Assembly: GCA_029258405.1 (NCBI GenBank)
Contig: JARHYY010000018.1
Span: forward strand, 1 to 31,430
DNA: 31,430 bases
Reading direction: 5' to 3'
DNA from: Helicobacteraceae bacterium
Lineage (GTDB): Bacteria; Campylobacterota; Campylobacteria; Campylobacterales; Helicobacteraceae
The notes under the pieces were generated by a model. That model saw only the letters and a list, made by a program, of their open reading frames with translations, was not told where the DNA came from and did not search any database. This document shows positions 15,726-23,888 of this stretch, one piece after another (the first letter of the stretch is position 1; each line of letters begins with the position of its first letter). A program made the position numbers and the translations under genes.

Positions 15726-16607
15726 ATGATTACTATTAATATTCAACAACCTATTCATACTGCAGATGGATTGCTTATGCTTTCTTTTCATAAAAATATT
15801 CAAAAAGGAAAAATTTCTGTTCTTTTTGGTGAGAGTGGAGCAGGTAAAACAACAATTTTAAGAATTATCGCTGGATTACAAAGCCCTCAAAATGGCTTTA
15901 TTCAAGTGGGCGATTCTATATGGTTTGATAGCAAAAAGAAAATAAATCTTTCACCTCAAAAAAGAAGTGTTGGTTTTGTATTTCAAGATTATGCCCTTTT
16001 TCCCCATTTAAATGTCAAAAAAAACCTCCTTTTTGCACTTAAAAATAAAAGAGAGATACATAAGGTAAAAGATTTATTGCATCTCATGGGTTTAAGTAAT
16101 CTACAAGAACATTTTCCTAGCCAACTTTCTGGCGGACAATCTCAAAGAGTAGCCTTAGCAAGAGCAATAATATCAGAACCAGAGATTTTATTGCTTGATG
16201 AGCCATTAAGTGCGCTTGATTTTAAAATGCGCCATTTTTTACAAGAAGAGCTTCTTGCTTTGCAAAAGCATTTTAATCTTACTATATTACTTGTAAGCCA
16301 CGATGTAGGGGAAATTTGCAAATTAGCTCATAGGGTAATAGGCATTAAGCAAGGGCAGATAGTAAAAGATCTTCCGCCAACGAGTTTTTTTCAAACAACT
16401 TCTTTAAGTGCTAAAGTGCAACTCAATGGTATAATTATTGATATAATTAAAAGTGATTTGCTCTATATACTTACTGTGCTTATAAATAAGGATATTATAA
16501 AAATAACGATGAGTCAAGAGGATATCGAAGTACAGCAATTAGCTATAGGTGATAATATAATGCTTTGTGTAAAAGCCTTTAATCCATTAGTTATAAAATT
16601 GTCTTGA
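15726..16607 (+). CDS. modC: Molybdate ABC transporter ATPase
   Basis: ModC drives molybdate import. The 293-residue protein has Walker A GESGAGKT (35-42), the Q-loop FVFQDYALFPHL, the signature LSGGQSQRVALARA (134-147), Walker B LLLDEP (155-160) and the switch His in LLVSHDVGE. About 65 C-terminal residues after SLSAKVQLNG form a TOBE-like regulatory domain, as in ModC of other bacteria. It closes the modA-TOBE-modB-modC operon. Confidence 0.94.
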   Translation: MITINIQQPIHTADGLLMLSFHKNIQKGKISVLFGESGAGKTTILRIIAGLQSPQNGFIQVGDSIWFDSKKKINLSPQKRSVGFVFQDYALFPHLNVKKNLLFALKNKREIHKVKDLLHLMGLSNLQEHFPSQLSGGQSQRVALARAIISEPEILLLDEPLSALDFKMRHFLQEELLALQKHFNLTILLVSHDVGEICKLAHRVIGIKQGQIVKDLPPTSFFQTTSLSAKVQLNGIIIDIIKSDLLYILTVLINKDIIKITMSQEDIEVQQLAIGDNIMLCVKAFNPLVIKLS

Positions 16608-16615
16608 TATTTATT

Positions 16616-16621
16616 TACAAT
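16616..16621 (+). promoter_or_regulatory. Candidate -10 box for tal
   Basis: TACAAT lies 27 nt before the chosen transaldolase ATG, in the short gap after modC. Read-through from the mod operon is also possible because no terminator is visible. Confidence 0.3.
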
Positions 16622-16648
16622 ATTTAAATGTTTATAAAGGAGTTTATT

Positions 16649-17605
16649 ATGAAAAATTTTAGTCTATGGTGCGATTATATAGAAAAAGATTTTATAGAGC
16701 AACAGTTTTCTGCTCTAATTGAGCAGAAAAATATCAAAGGTGCTACAAGTAACCCAACGATTTTTCACAATGCTTTTAAGCAAGATTCGTATAAAAAGAG
16801 CATTGCCGCTCTAACAGGAATGGCACATAAAGATATTTACGAGGAATTAGCAATAAGTGATATAAAGAATGCTGCAAAACTACTCTACCCATTATTTAGC
16901 AAGAATACACAAGATGGTTGGGTAAGCATTGAAATTGACCCATTCTTATGTGATGATATTGCAAAATCAATTGCTGAAGGTAAAAGGCTTTTTGAGAAGA
17001 TAGCTGCTCCAAATGTTATGATTAAAGTACCTGCTACGCAAAATGGCTATGTTATTATGGAAGAGCTCTTTGCTGCTAATATTCCTGTTAATGCTACTTT
17101 AATTTTTACTCCCAATCAAGTTGCTAAGATTTTAGAAGCATTTAAAAGAGCTTGGGAGCGTAGTTCTCAAACGCCAAAACTTCAAGCTGTTTTGAGTATT
17201 TTTGTATCGCGTTTTGATAGAATGTGCGATCATGCACTCCCTGATGAATATAAGAATAAAATAGGAATTATGAATGCCACTATTTTATATCATCAAATTC
17301 AATTGCACAATCTCTCTTATGTTCGTCCTTTGTTTGCAAGCACAGGGGTAAAGAGCACACATATTCCTAAGGATTATTATATTTGCTCTTTATTGTATCC
17401 CAACAGCATCAATACCGCCCCTCTTGATGCAATTAATGCTTTTGAATGCAAAGATGGAGACTGTATTATTCCTTCCTCTCAAGAAGCCCAACAGTTTCTT
17501 AGAGATATTGAAAAATATATATGCCTAGAAACTGTTTATCAAGAACTTTTTGAACAAGGCATAACAGCCTTTAAAGATTCGTTTGAAAAACTCCTTCAAT
17601 TTTAG
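16649..17605 (+). CDS. tal: Transaldolase
   Basis: Transaldolase moves dihydroxyacetone units between sugar phosphates in the non-oxidative pentose phosphate pathway. The 318-residue protein has the family start NFSLWCDYIEKDF, the GATSNPTIF motif, SIEIDPFLCDD, and the Schiff-base lysine in VMIKVPATQNG, then NATLIFTPNQ, FVSRFDRMCD and FASTGVKS. The frame is open from 16628, but ATG 16649 is preceded by AAAGGAG at 6-nt spacing, and the family begins there. Its stop abuts that of the convergent methyltransferase. Confidence 0.94.
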   Translation: MKNFSLWCDYIEKDFIEQQFSALIEQKNIKGATSNPTIFHNAFKQDSYKKSIAALTGMAHKDIYEELAISDIKNAAKLLYPLFSKNTQDGWVSIEIDPFLCDDIAKSIAEGKRLFEKIAAPNVMIKVPATQNGYVIMEELFAANIPVNATLIFTPNQVAKILEAFKRAWERSSQTPKLQAVLSIFVSRFDRMCDHALPDEYKNKIGIMNATILYHQIQLHNLSYVRPLFASTGVKSTHIPKDYYICSLLYPNSINTAPLDAINAFECKDGDCIIPSSQEAQQFLRDIEKYICLETVYQELFEQGITAFKDSFEKLLQF

Positions 17606-18160
17606 TTATTTTTTACAATAATAAACAAATGCGGGTGGTATATTTTGCCATACTATATTTGATATTTGCACATCTTCAAAGAGGTTAAAAAGTTTTTTAC
17701 GGAATCTTTTTGCTGGAATTGTAGGTAAAATATATGCAAATGTTGTAAAATAACCATCTTTTTTAAGAGCATTATAGATTCTGTGTAAAATTTTGCTTTG
17801 CTCTCTTGAGTTAAGCAAAGCCCATGGAATCCCAGAAACAATTACATCAGCTGAATCCATATCTCTTTGTGCCATCATCTCTGGAAGAAATTCAGCCGAA
17901 CCTATTTGTATATCTATATTATGAATTTTATTATGCAAACATTCTGCTATTTTTGGATTAATCTCAACAGTAAAAAATGATGCACCATCTTTTTTTTTGC
18001 AGAGAATAGCTTTAGTGAATGCCCCTAAGCCCGGACCCACTTCAATAATATTTTGAGCATTTTCTATTCCAATATTATTTGTGATAGCAGAGCTTAACCA
18101 TTTAGAGCTTGAACATATTGCTCCTGTACATTTTGGATTTTTAATGTAGTGAAGTAACAT
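17606..18160 (-). CDS. PmtA-like class I SAM methyltransferase (phospholipid N-methyltransferase family)
   Basis: A 184-residue class I methyltransferase. Motif I is NIIEVGPGLGAFTKAIL, motif II is SFFTVEINPKIAECL, and motif IV is DVIVSGIPWALLNSREQSKIL, followed by KDGYFTTFAYILP. The N-terminal NPKCTGAICSSSKWL and the SGxP...L motif IV resemble COG3963 phospholipid N-methyltransferases (the Rhodobacter/Agrobacterium PmtA type) more than KsgA rRNA methylases, whose motif IV is NxPY. If so, it would methylate phosphatidylethanolamine toward phosphatidylcholine at the membrane face. Substrate is inferred. AAAGG lies about 12 nt upstream of the ATG, a wide spacing. The gene is monocistronic. Confidence 0.78.
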   Translation of the reverse strand: MLLHYIKNPKCTGAICSSSKWLSSAITNNIGIENAQNIIEVGPGLGAFTKAILCKKKDGASFFTVEINPKIAECLHNKIHNIDIQIGSAEFLPEMMAQRDMDSADVIVSGIPWALLNSREQSKILHRIYNALKKDGYFTTFAYILPTIPAKRFRKKLFNLFEDVQISNIVWQNIPPAFVYYCKK

Positions 18161-18326
18161 TTATTTGTTTTACCTTTTGTGAAATTGCTTTTGTAGTATA
18201 ATGTAATTTTTTAAATAAAATGTTCAAAATATAAATATAACTCATATAAAATACAATTTCTTATTAGTGTTAAGTAAGAACATTGAAGCAGAAATGAGCT
18301 ATAAAGAATTCGTAATTTTGAAAATA

Positions 18327-18342
18327 TGGCATAAATTTTGCA
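18327..18342 (+). promoter_or_regulatory. Sigma-54 (RpoN) promoter
   Basis: TGGCATAAATTTTGCA has GG and GC exactly ten bases apart and matches the consensus TGGCAC-N5-TTGCA at every key position except one (T for C at the sixth base). Transcription would start near 18353 on the plus strand, about 167 nt upstream of the small ORF at 18520. In Helicobacter, sigma-54 with its activator FlgR (encoded at 22528-23838) switches on middle flagellar genes. I found no equally good site elsewhere in the intergenic regions. Confidence 0.7.
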
Positions 18343-18459
18343 GTATATCTCTATTGAATTATAATATTAAAAGTTAGAGCAATAAGCAATAAAAGTTTTT
18401 AATGAATTATCAATCAATGATTTATGAGAACTTTAATGATAGCCTGCGATATTTTATTA

Positions 18460-18479
18460 TTTTTTTAAGTTTTTTTAAG
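18460..18479 (+). repeat. Tandem 10-bp repeat with T7 runs in a leader
   Basis: TTTTTTTAAG occurs twice in direct succession, 41 nt before the start codon of the small ORF. The two T7 runs are slippage-prone, but they lie in the untranslated leader. Confidence 0.7.
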
Positions 18480-18519
18480 TAATATTAATACATTAAATTT
18501 TCTTAATGAGGATGAGCAC

Positions 18520-18627
18520 ATGAAAAAGACAACCAAAGAAGGGGCGAGCAGTACATTATTTCTACTTGGAGTACTTATAATTGGTATTGCTCTTATTGTT
18601 GTTGTTTATATGTATGCCCCTGTTTGA
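18520..18627 (+). CDS. 35-residue single-pass membrane peptide, sigma-54-linked
   Basis: A short ORF encoding 35 residues: a charged N-terminus (MKKTTKEGASS), then one hydrophobic helix (about residues 12-32, TLFLLGVLIIGIALIVVVYM) and YAPV. The ATG has GAGGA with a 7-nt spacer, a good ribosome site. An RpoN promoter lies about 190 nt upstream. The topology fits a small inner-membrane protein with a cytoplasmic basic head. I do not recognise it; it is not like the known H. pylori AapA toxins in sequence. It ends 3 nt before the convergent znuA stop. The alternatives are a non-coding sigma-54 transcript or a subunit of a membrane complex. Confidence 0.6.
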   Translation: MKKTTKEGASSTLFLLGVLIIGIALIVVVYMYAPV

Positions 18628-18630
18628 TAT

Positions 18631-19533
18631 TTATTGTAAGCTTAAATGAATATTTTCTACACTTTTAAGTAGTTCACTTTCCCATTCGTCTGATAGGTGA
18701 TCAATTTGTACCACTTTGGCTCCGCATTCTTTAGCGATGGCTTCTGCACTTTTTTGAGAAAAACCGGGTTGAACAAAAATAATTTTAATATTATTCTTTT
18801 TGGCTTCATCAATAATTTTTGTTAAATCTTTCAGCTTTGGTTCTTTGCCCTCTAATTCAATAGGTATTTGGATTAAACCATATCTTTTAGCAAAGTATCC
18901 CCAAGATGGATGATAAACAATAAATTTATTATTTTTTATTCCTTTGAGTTTTTCTTGAATTTTTGTATCTAGCATATCAAGTTCTTTTTGGAAGGATTCA
19001 AGGTTTTTTTGATACAAATTTTTGTGTTCGGGGTATTTATCCATTAAAGCATGAGCTATATTTTGTGCTTGTTGTTTAACAAGTATGGGGTCAAGCCATA
19101 TATGAGGGTCTTTAGAATCATGATCATGATCGTGATGGTCGTGATCATGTTCATGGTGTGCATGGTGATCATGTTCATGATCATGGTGTTCATGATCATG
19201 ATGATGTTCAGATTCAGCAAGTGTAATATTGCTCTGTGTTTCCACTATTAAAAGATTCTTATAGTTTTGTTTAAAACGAGGAATCCATACTTTTTCAAAC
19301 TCTAAACCTATGGTAAAGTAAATATCACTTTTTTCTAGCTCTTTCATGACATTTGGTTTGAACTCAAAGTTATGTTCATCAACATTTTTAGGTAGAAGTA
19401 CATTTATATCTAAGCTATCCCCAGCAATTTTATGTACAAAAAATTTTTGTGGCGGTATGCTTACAGTTACCAAAGGCTTTGCATATGCAAATGCCCACAT
19501 ACATAACATAACTAATGCAATGATTTTCTTCAT
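18631..19533 (-). CDS. znuA: Zinc ABC transporter substrate-binding protein
   Basis: ZnuA binds Zn(II) in the periplasm for high-affinity import. The 300-residue precursor has a Sec signal peptide (cleaved after about AFAYA, residue 18). Metal ligands expected from the family are present: His54 (DEHNFEF), His144 (DPHIWLDP), His208 (VYHPSWGYF) and Asp278 (QIDHLSD). Between the first and second ligand lies a His-rich loop (110-139) with 18 histidines in 30 residues, typical of zinc rather than manganese binders. No znuB or znuC is adjacent, so the permease and ATPase must lie elsewhere. The ATG has AAAGGAG upstream; it diverges from gyrA. Confidence 0.93.
   Translation of the reverse strand: MKKIIALVMLCMWAFAYAKPLVTVSIPPQKFFVHKIAGDSLDINVLLPKNVDEHNFEFKPNVMKELEKSDIYFTIGLEFEKVWIPRFKQNYKNLLIVETQSNITLAESEHHHDHEHHDHEHDHHAHHEHDHDHHDHDHDSKDPHIWLDPILVKQQAQNIAHALMDKYPEHKNLYQKNLESFQKELDMLDTKIQEKLKGIKNNKFIVYHPSWGYFAKRYGLIQIPIELEGKEPKLKDLTKIIDEAKKNNIKIIFVQPGFSQKSAEAIAKECGAKVVQIDHLSDEWESELLKSVENIHLSLQ
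19117..19206 (-). repeat. His/Asp low-complexity segment in znuA
   Basis: Ninety bases of CAT/CAC, GAT/GAC and GAA codons encode the 30-residue His-rich loop. The DNA is a run of short ATGATC-like words, prone to codon-unit length change. Confidence 0.8.
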
Positions 19534-19623
19534 TGAACGCTCCTTTGAATTTTTTTTAAATTTATAATTGTAGCGTAATTTACTTTATAATATTTTTAAC
19601 CAAAATAAAAAGCAATTTTATGC

Positions 19624-19629
19624 TAGAAT
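19624..19629 (+). promoter_or_regulatory. -10 box of gyrA
   Basis: TAGAAT lies 31 nt upstream of the gyrA ATG, in the 126-nt gap shared with divergent znuA. Confidence 0.4.
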
Positions 19630-19659
19630 CATGAGCAATATTTATTTAAAAGGTTAAAA

Positions 19660-22107
19660 ATGTCCTTACCCCAAAAAGAATATATAGAAAATGTAAAAAT
19701 TAAAGAATCTGTAGAGAAAAGCTATCTTGAATATTCTATGAGTGTTATTATTGGTCGTGCATTACCTGATGCACGAGATGGATTAAAGCCCGTGCATAGA
19801 CGAATTTTATATGCTATGCATGAACTTGGAGTGAGTGCCAAAGCTGCACATAAGAAAAGTGCTCGTATCGTTGGTGATGTTATAGGAAAGTATCATCCTC
19901 ATGGGGATAGTGCTGTATATGATGCCTTAGTTCGTATGGCTCAAGAATTTTCTATGCGTTGGCAGCTTATTGATGGGCAGGGAAACTTTGGCTCAATAGA
20001 TGGGGACAGTGCCGCTGCTATGCGTTATACAGAAGCAAAAATGACAGATATTGGAGAGGAGATTCTTAAGGATATTGAAAAAGAAACTGTTGAATTTGTA
20101 GCAAATTATGATGGAAGTCAAAAAGAACCAGAAGTGCTTCCTAGTCGCATTCCTAATTTGCTTGTTAATGGTTCAAATGGCATTGCTGTAGGTATGGCAA
20201 CCAATATTCCCCCTCATCATCTTACAGAAATCATTGATGCTACGCTTTATCTTATAGATCATAAGCAAGCATCATTAGAAGAAATTATGAATTTCATACA
20301 TGGTCCAGATTTTCCTACAGGAGGTATTATTTATGGCAAGCAAGGCATCAAAGAGGCATATAGACAAGGTAGAGGTCGCATAAAGATACGAGCAAAAACA
20401 CATATAGAGCATACTAAAACAAGGGATATTATTATTATTGATGAGCTACCCTATCAGGTGAATAAAGCAAGACTTGTTGAGCAAATTGCTGAGCTTGCTA
20501 AAGAAAAGGTTATTGATGGAATCTCTGAAGTTCGAGATGAGAGCGATAGAGAGGGCATTAGAGTGGTTATTGAGCTTAAAAAAGATGCTCTAAGTGAAAT
20601 CATCCTTAACCATTTATTTAAATCTACCCCGATGGAAAGTACATTTGGGATTATATTGCTTGCCATTCATGAAAAACGCCCAAAAATTTTTACTTTATTA
20701 GAACTTTTAAATCTCTTTATTAATCATCGTAAAAGTGTTGTTATTAGACGCATTATATTTGAGCTTACAAAAGCAAAAGCAAGGGCACATATTTTAGAGG
20801 GTCTAAAAATTGCCTTAGAATATATAGATGAAATTATAAATCTTCTTAAAGCAAGTAAGAATTCTGAAGATGCAAAAGAAAAACTTATTCAAGATTATAG
20901 CCTTACTGCGATACAAGCTCAAGCTATCTTAGATATGAGGTTGCAGAGATTAACAGGACTTGAAAGGAATAAGATAAATAATGAATATGAAAAACTTATA
21001 CAAGAAATAGCTACTTTAGAATCAATCCTTAAAAGTGAGGATAAACTTAATGAAGTTATTAAAGATGAGCTGCTTGAGATTCGGCAAAAATATAATGATG
21101 AGCGAAGAACGATTATAGAGGAAGATTATGAAAATATTGATATAGAAGATCTTATCCCAAATGAAAGTGTTGTAGTAACAATGAGTCATAGAGGATATGT
21201 AAAGCGTGTGCCTTCGCGTTTTTATGAAAAACAAAATCGAGGTGGAAAAGGCAAGATAAGCGGCAATACACATGATGATGATTTTATTGAGAGCTTTTTT
21301 GTATCTGATACTCATGATACCATTTTATTTATCACAGATAGAGGGCAGCTTTATTGGCTGAAAGTGTATAAGATTCCAGAAACAGGACGAACAGCCATAG
21401 GCAAAGCTGTGGTAAATCTCATTAACTTAGCTGTTGGAGAGAAAATTATGGCGACTATAACCACTAAAGATTTCAAAGATGATAAATCTATAGCCTTTTT
21501 TACTAAGAAAGGTTTAATCAAACGCACTAATTTAAGTGAATTTAAAAATATTCGTTCTCATGGTATAAGGGCTATTAATCTTGATGAGGGTGATACATTG
21601 GTTACTGCGAAAATTATTAATAATCAACAAACAGAACAAATACTTGTAGTTACCTATCAAGGCATGTGTGTAAGGTTTTTAGTTGATGAAGTACGAGAAA
21701 TGGGACGAAGTGCAAGAGGAGTTACTGCTGTTCGTTTTAAAGAAGAAAATGATTATATTATTGGAGCAACAATTATTAGCACAGATAATGAAGAAATTCT
21801 TACCGTGAGTGAAAAAGGCATTGGCAAACGCACAGAGGCAAATGAATATCGCATGACAAAGCGTGCGAGCAAAGGCGTTATTGGAATGAAGCTTACGCAA
21901 AAAACAGGGCAGCTTGTAGGTGTTGTAAATGTTGATGAAAGTATGGATTTGATGGTGCTCACAGAAGGCGGTAAAATGATACGCGTTGATATGAATTCTA
22001 TACGCAAGGCAGGAAGAAATACAAGCGGTGTTATTATCGTGAATGTTGCTGATGGTGAAAAGGTTGTATCAATCGCTAAATGTCCAAAAAAAGAGCTAGA
22101 AGAGTAG
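19660..22107 (+). CDS. gyrA: DNA gyrase subunit A
   Basis: GyrA cuts and rejoins DNA in the A2B2 gyrase that introduces negative supercoils. The 815-residue protein has the winged-helix breakage domain with catalytic Tyr123 (AAMRYTE), the quinolone-determining segment KYHPHGDSAVYDALVRMAQ with Ser84 and Asp88 at the positions of E. coli Ser83 and Asp87, and a C-terminal beta-pinwheel with a GyrA-box variant QNRGGKG (525-531; the common form is QRRGGKG). Repeated strand motifs such as RGQLYWLKVYKIP and GKGIGKRTEANEY mark the pinwheel. The ATG has AAAGG upstream. It precedes the small exported protein and flgR, the same order as in H. pylori. Confidence 0.97.
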   Translation: MSLPQKEYIENVKIKESVEKSYLEYSMSVIIGRALPDARDGLKPVHRRILYAMHELGVSAKAAHKKSARIVGDVIGKYHPHGDSAVYDALVRMAQEFSMRWQLIDGQGNFGSIDGDSAAAMRYTEAKMTDIGEEILKDIEKETVEFVANYDGSQKEPEVLPSRIPNLLVNGSNGIAVGMATNIPPHHLTEIIDATLYLIDHKQASLEEIMNFIHGPDFPTGGIIYGKQGIKEAYRQGRGRIKIRAKTHIEHTKTRDIIIIDELPYQVNKARLVEQIAELAKEKVIDGISEVRDESDREGIRVVIELKKDALSEIILNHLFKSTPMESTFGIILLAIHEKRPKIFTLLELLNLFINHRKSVVIRRIIFELTKAKARAHILEGLKIALEYIDEIINLLKASKNSEDAKEKLIQDYSLTAIQAQAILDMRLQRLTGLERNKINNEYEKLIQEIATLESILKSEDKLNEVIKDELLEIRQKYNDERRTIIEEDYENIDIEDLIPNESVVVTMSHRGYVKRVPSRFYEKQNRGGKGKISGNTHDDDFIESFFVSDTHDTILFITDRGQLYWLKVYKIPETGRTAIGKAVVNLINLAVGEKIMATITTKDFKDDKSIAFFTKKGLIKRTNLSEFKNIRSHGIRAINLDEGDTLVTAKIINNQQTEQILVVTYQGMCVRFLVDEVREMGRSARGVTAVRFKEENDYIIGATIISTDNEEILTVSEKGIGKRTEANEYRMTKRASKGVIGMKLTQKTGQLVGVVNVDESMDLMVLTEGGKMIRVDMNSIRKAGRNTSGVIIVNVADGEKVVSIAKCPKKELEE

Positions 22108-22114
22108 GGTATTG

Positions 22115-22522
22115 ATGAATAAGAAATATTTCAAAGTTCTATTGTATCTCGCATTGACTTCATGCCTTATGGGTAGTGATTTTTATATTTTTTCCTATCG
22201 TGTGGCTATGCGAAATGGCATGCTTATTAGTGAAGATTATAATATTTCACGAAGTATGGTTTTGCCTAAATATTTCAATATTAAGGCAAGCTGTGAAATT
22301 GGAGCACCATTAGGAGATATTACTGTATATTATCAAATCAAAACATCTAAAGAAGAAGTTCTTATTTGCCTTATGAAGCATGGTATTGGGCTTAGAGATG
22401 ACACCACCGCCCTTAATCTGATGAGCCGTTCTACTACATCATTATGGATTGCCCCTGTGCCCATTCGTGCAAGAGAGGTTGATGGATATGCGGTGATAGA
22501 AATTTTAGAAGTAAAGGAGTGA
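22115..22522 (+). CDS. Small exported protein of unknown function, between gyrA and flgR
   Basis: A 135-residue protein with an N-terminal export signal (MNKKYFKVLLYLALTSCLMG). The LTSC sequence fits a lipobox, so it may be a lipoprotein; cleavage by signal peptidase I before SDFYIF is the alternative. The mature part is beta-rich, with the core VLPKYFNIKASCEIGAPLGDI and LWIAPVPIRAREVDGYAVIEIL. I do not recognise a domain. TTG 22112 is possible, but I chose the ATG 3 nt downstream. The neighbouring H. pylori gene between gyrA and flgR is, from memory, also an uncharacterised protein. It overlaps the flgR ribosome-binding site. Confidence 0.75.
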   Translation: MNKKYFKVLLYLALTSCLMGSDFYIFSYRVAMRNGMLISEDYNISRSMVLPKYFNIKASCEIGAPLGDITVYYQIKTSKEEVLICLMKHGIGLRDDTTALNLMSRSTTSLWIAPVPIRAREVDGYAVIEILEVKE

Positions 22523-22527
22523 ATAAT

Positions 22528-23838
22528 ATGAAAATTGCCATAATTGAAGATGATATTAATATGAGAAAATCGCTTGAAATTGCCCTTAGTGAGTATTCTG
22601 AATTTAAAATTGTTTCTTTTAAAAGTGCTAAAGATGCATTGAAAAAACTTGATGATAGCTTTGAGCTTATTGTTACTGATATTAACATGCCCGGTATGGA
22701 TGGAATTGAATTTTTAGAACATCTTGGAGGTAAATATGAAGCTATTATTATCACAGGCAATGCTACACTTAATAAGGCTATAGAATCTATACGACTAGGC
22801 GTGAAAGATTTTATTACTAAACCATTTGAAGTAGAAACATTAGTGCATGCTATTAAGCGTTCTGCCAAAGTGCAAAAAGTACAAAATGAACAAAAGCATA
22901 AATCTATACAATCAAATAAAGAAAATACAAATAATTTTATAGCTACTTCTGAATCTTTTGAAAAAATTTTAAAAGTTGTAACAAAAGCTGCACAAACTGA
23001 TGCGCCGATATTATTATTAGGTGAAAGCGGTGTAGGAAAAGAGGTTTTAGCACAATATATACATAATAATTCACCTCGTAATCAATCACCATTTATAGCT
23101 TTAAATATGGCAGCCATTCCAGATAATCTTTTAGAGGCAGAATTATTTGGGTATGAAAAAGGTGCTTTTACAGACGCTACAGAGGGCAGAGCTGGTAAAT
23201 TTGAAGCTGCACAAGGTGGCACAATTTTTTTAGATGAAATTGGTGAAATGCCATTGAGCTTGCAAGCAAAAATTCTGCGTGTTTTGCAAGAAAAAGAGGT
23301 TGTCCGCTTAGGGAGCTCAAAACCTATAAAGGTACAATTTCGCATTATTTCAGCTACTAATGCTAATATTAAAGAAAAAATAAAAAAACAAGCTTTTAGA
23401 GAAGATTTGTTTTTTCGTCTTCAAACTATACCCGTTTATATCCCACCATTGCGAGAAAGAAAAGCAGAGATTATCCCTATTTGTGAATGGAAACTTAAAG
23501 AAGTATGCGAACAATATACTTTAGGGGCAAAAACCCTTAGTGAAGAGGCTCAAAAAGAATTGCTTACATATTCTTGGCCGGGCAATATAAGGGAACTGCT
23601 TTCTGTTATTGAACGGGCAGCAATTTTGAGTGAAGAAAATGAAATTTTAAGTGCAGATTTATTTCTCAATAGCCGAGAAGGAAGCCATAGAGAAAGGGTT
23701 GAGCTTTTAGAAAAAGATTTGATTCTTGAAATTCTTGAGCATTCTTCAGGCAATATAGGTGAAGCAGCACAGGTTATGGGCATTTCTCTTGAAGAGTTTA
23801 AAAAGAAATTGCATAAATATCATCTCTTAAAGGAATGA
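22528..23838 (+). CDS. flgR: Sigma-54-dependent flagellar response regulator FlgR (NtrC family)
   Basis: FlgR, phosphorylated by FlgS, activates sigma-54 transcription of middle flagellar genes. In the 436-residue protein, the receiver domain (1-110) has Asp8-Asp9, phospho-acceptor Asp51 (VTDINMPGMDG) and Lys98 (TKPF). The AAA+ domain (about 135-370) has Walker A GESGVGKE (165-172), the sigma-54-contact loop GAFTDA (212-217; GAFTGA in most), Walker B GTIFLDEIGE, and the RxDLFFRL arginine-finger region. Residues about 393-432 (LILEILEHSSGNIGEAAQVM then GISLEEFKKKLHKY) look like a Fis-type helix-turn-helix, which H. pylori FlgR lacks. GTG 22519 is in frame, but ATG 22528 has AAAGGAG with 8-nt spacing. 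Confidence 0.94.
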   Translation: MKIAIIEDDINMRKSLEIALSEYSEFKIVSFKSAKDALKKLDDSFELIVTDINMPGMDGIEFLEHLGGKYEAIIITGNATLNKAIESIRLGVKDFITKPFEVETLVHAIKRSAKVQKVQNEQKHKSIQSNKENTNNFIATSESFEKILKVVTKAAQTDAPILLLGESGVGKEVLAQYIHNNSPRNQSPFIALNMAAIPDNLLEAELFGYEKGAFTDATEGRAGKFEAAQGGTIFLDEIGEMPLSLQAKILRVLQEKEVVRLGSSKPIKVQFRIISATNANIKEKIKKQAFREDLFFRLQTIPVYIPPLRERKAEIIPICEWKLKEVCEQYTLGAKTLSEEAQKELLTYSWPGNIRELLSVIERAAILSEENEILSADLFLNSREGSHRERVELLEKDLILEILEHSSGNIGEAAQVMGISLEEFKKKLHKYHLLKE

Positions 23839-23888
23839 TGTAAATGCTTGCCCAAAATTAAAGAATTGAAGCATATAAATGATTATGA

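Larger units (their letters stand above)
18161..18519. other. 359-nt intergenic region holding two divergent promoters
   Basis: This is the longest gap inside the gene-dense part. On the minus strand TATACT (18195-18200) can serve the PmtA-like gene. On the plus strand it holds a sigma-54 site (18327-18342), a TATAAT (18360-18365), and a tandem decamer (18460-18479), all upstream of the 35-residue ORF. No longer ORF or tRNA was found. Confidence 0.6.

Noticed and set aside
18447..18452. CGATAT resembling a sigma-28 -10 element in the leader of the small ORF
   Set aside because: No TAAA -35 element lies at the required distance upstream.
19117..19206. Short repeated ATGATC-like words as a regulatory repeat or CRISPR remnant
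   Set aside because: They are simply the His/Asp codons of the ZnuA metal-binding loop.
19909..19926. Quinolone-resistance change in GyrA
   Set aside because: The key positions are Ser84 and Asp88, the ordinary susceptible-type residues by analogy with E. coli Ser83 and Asp87.
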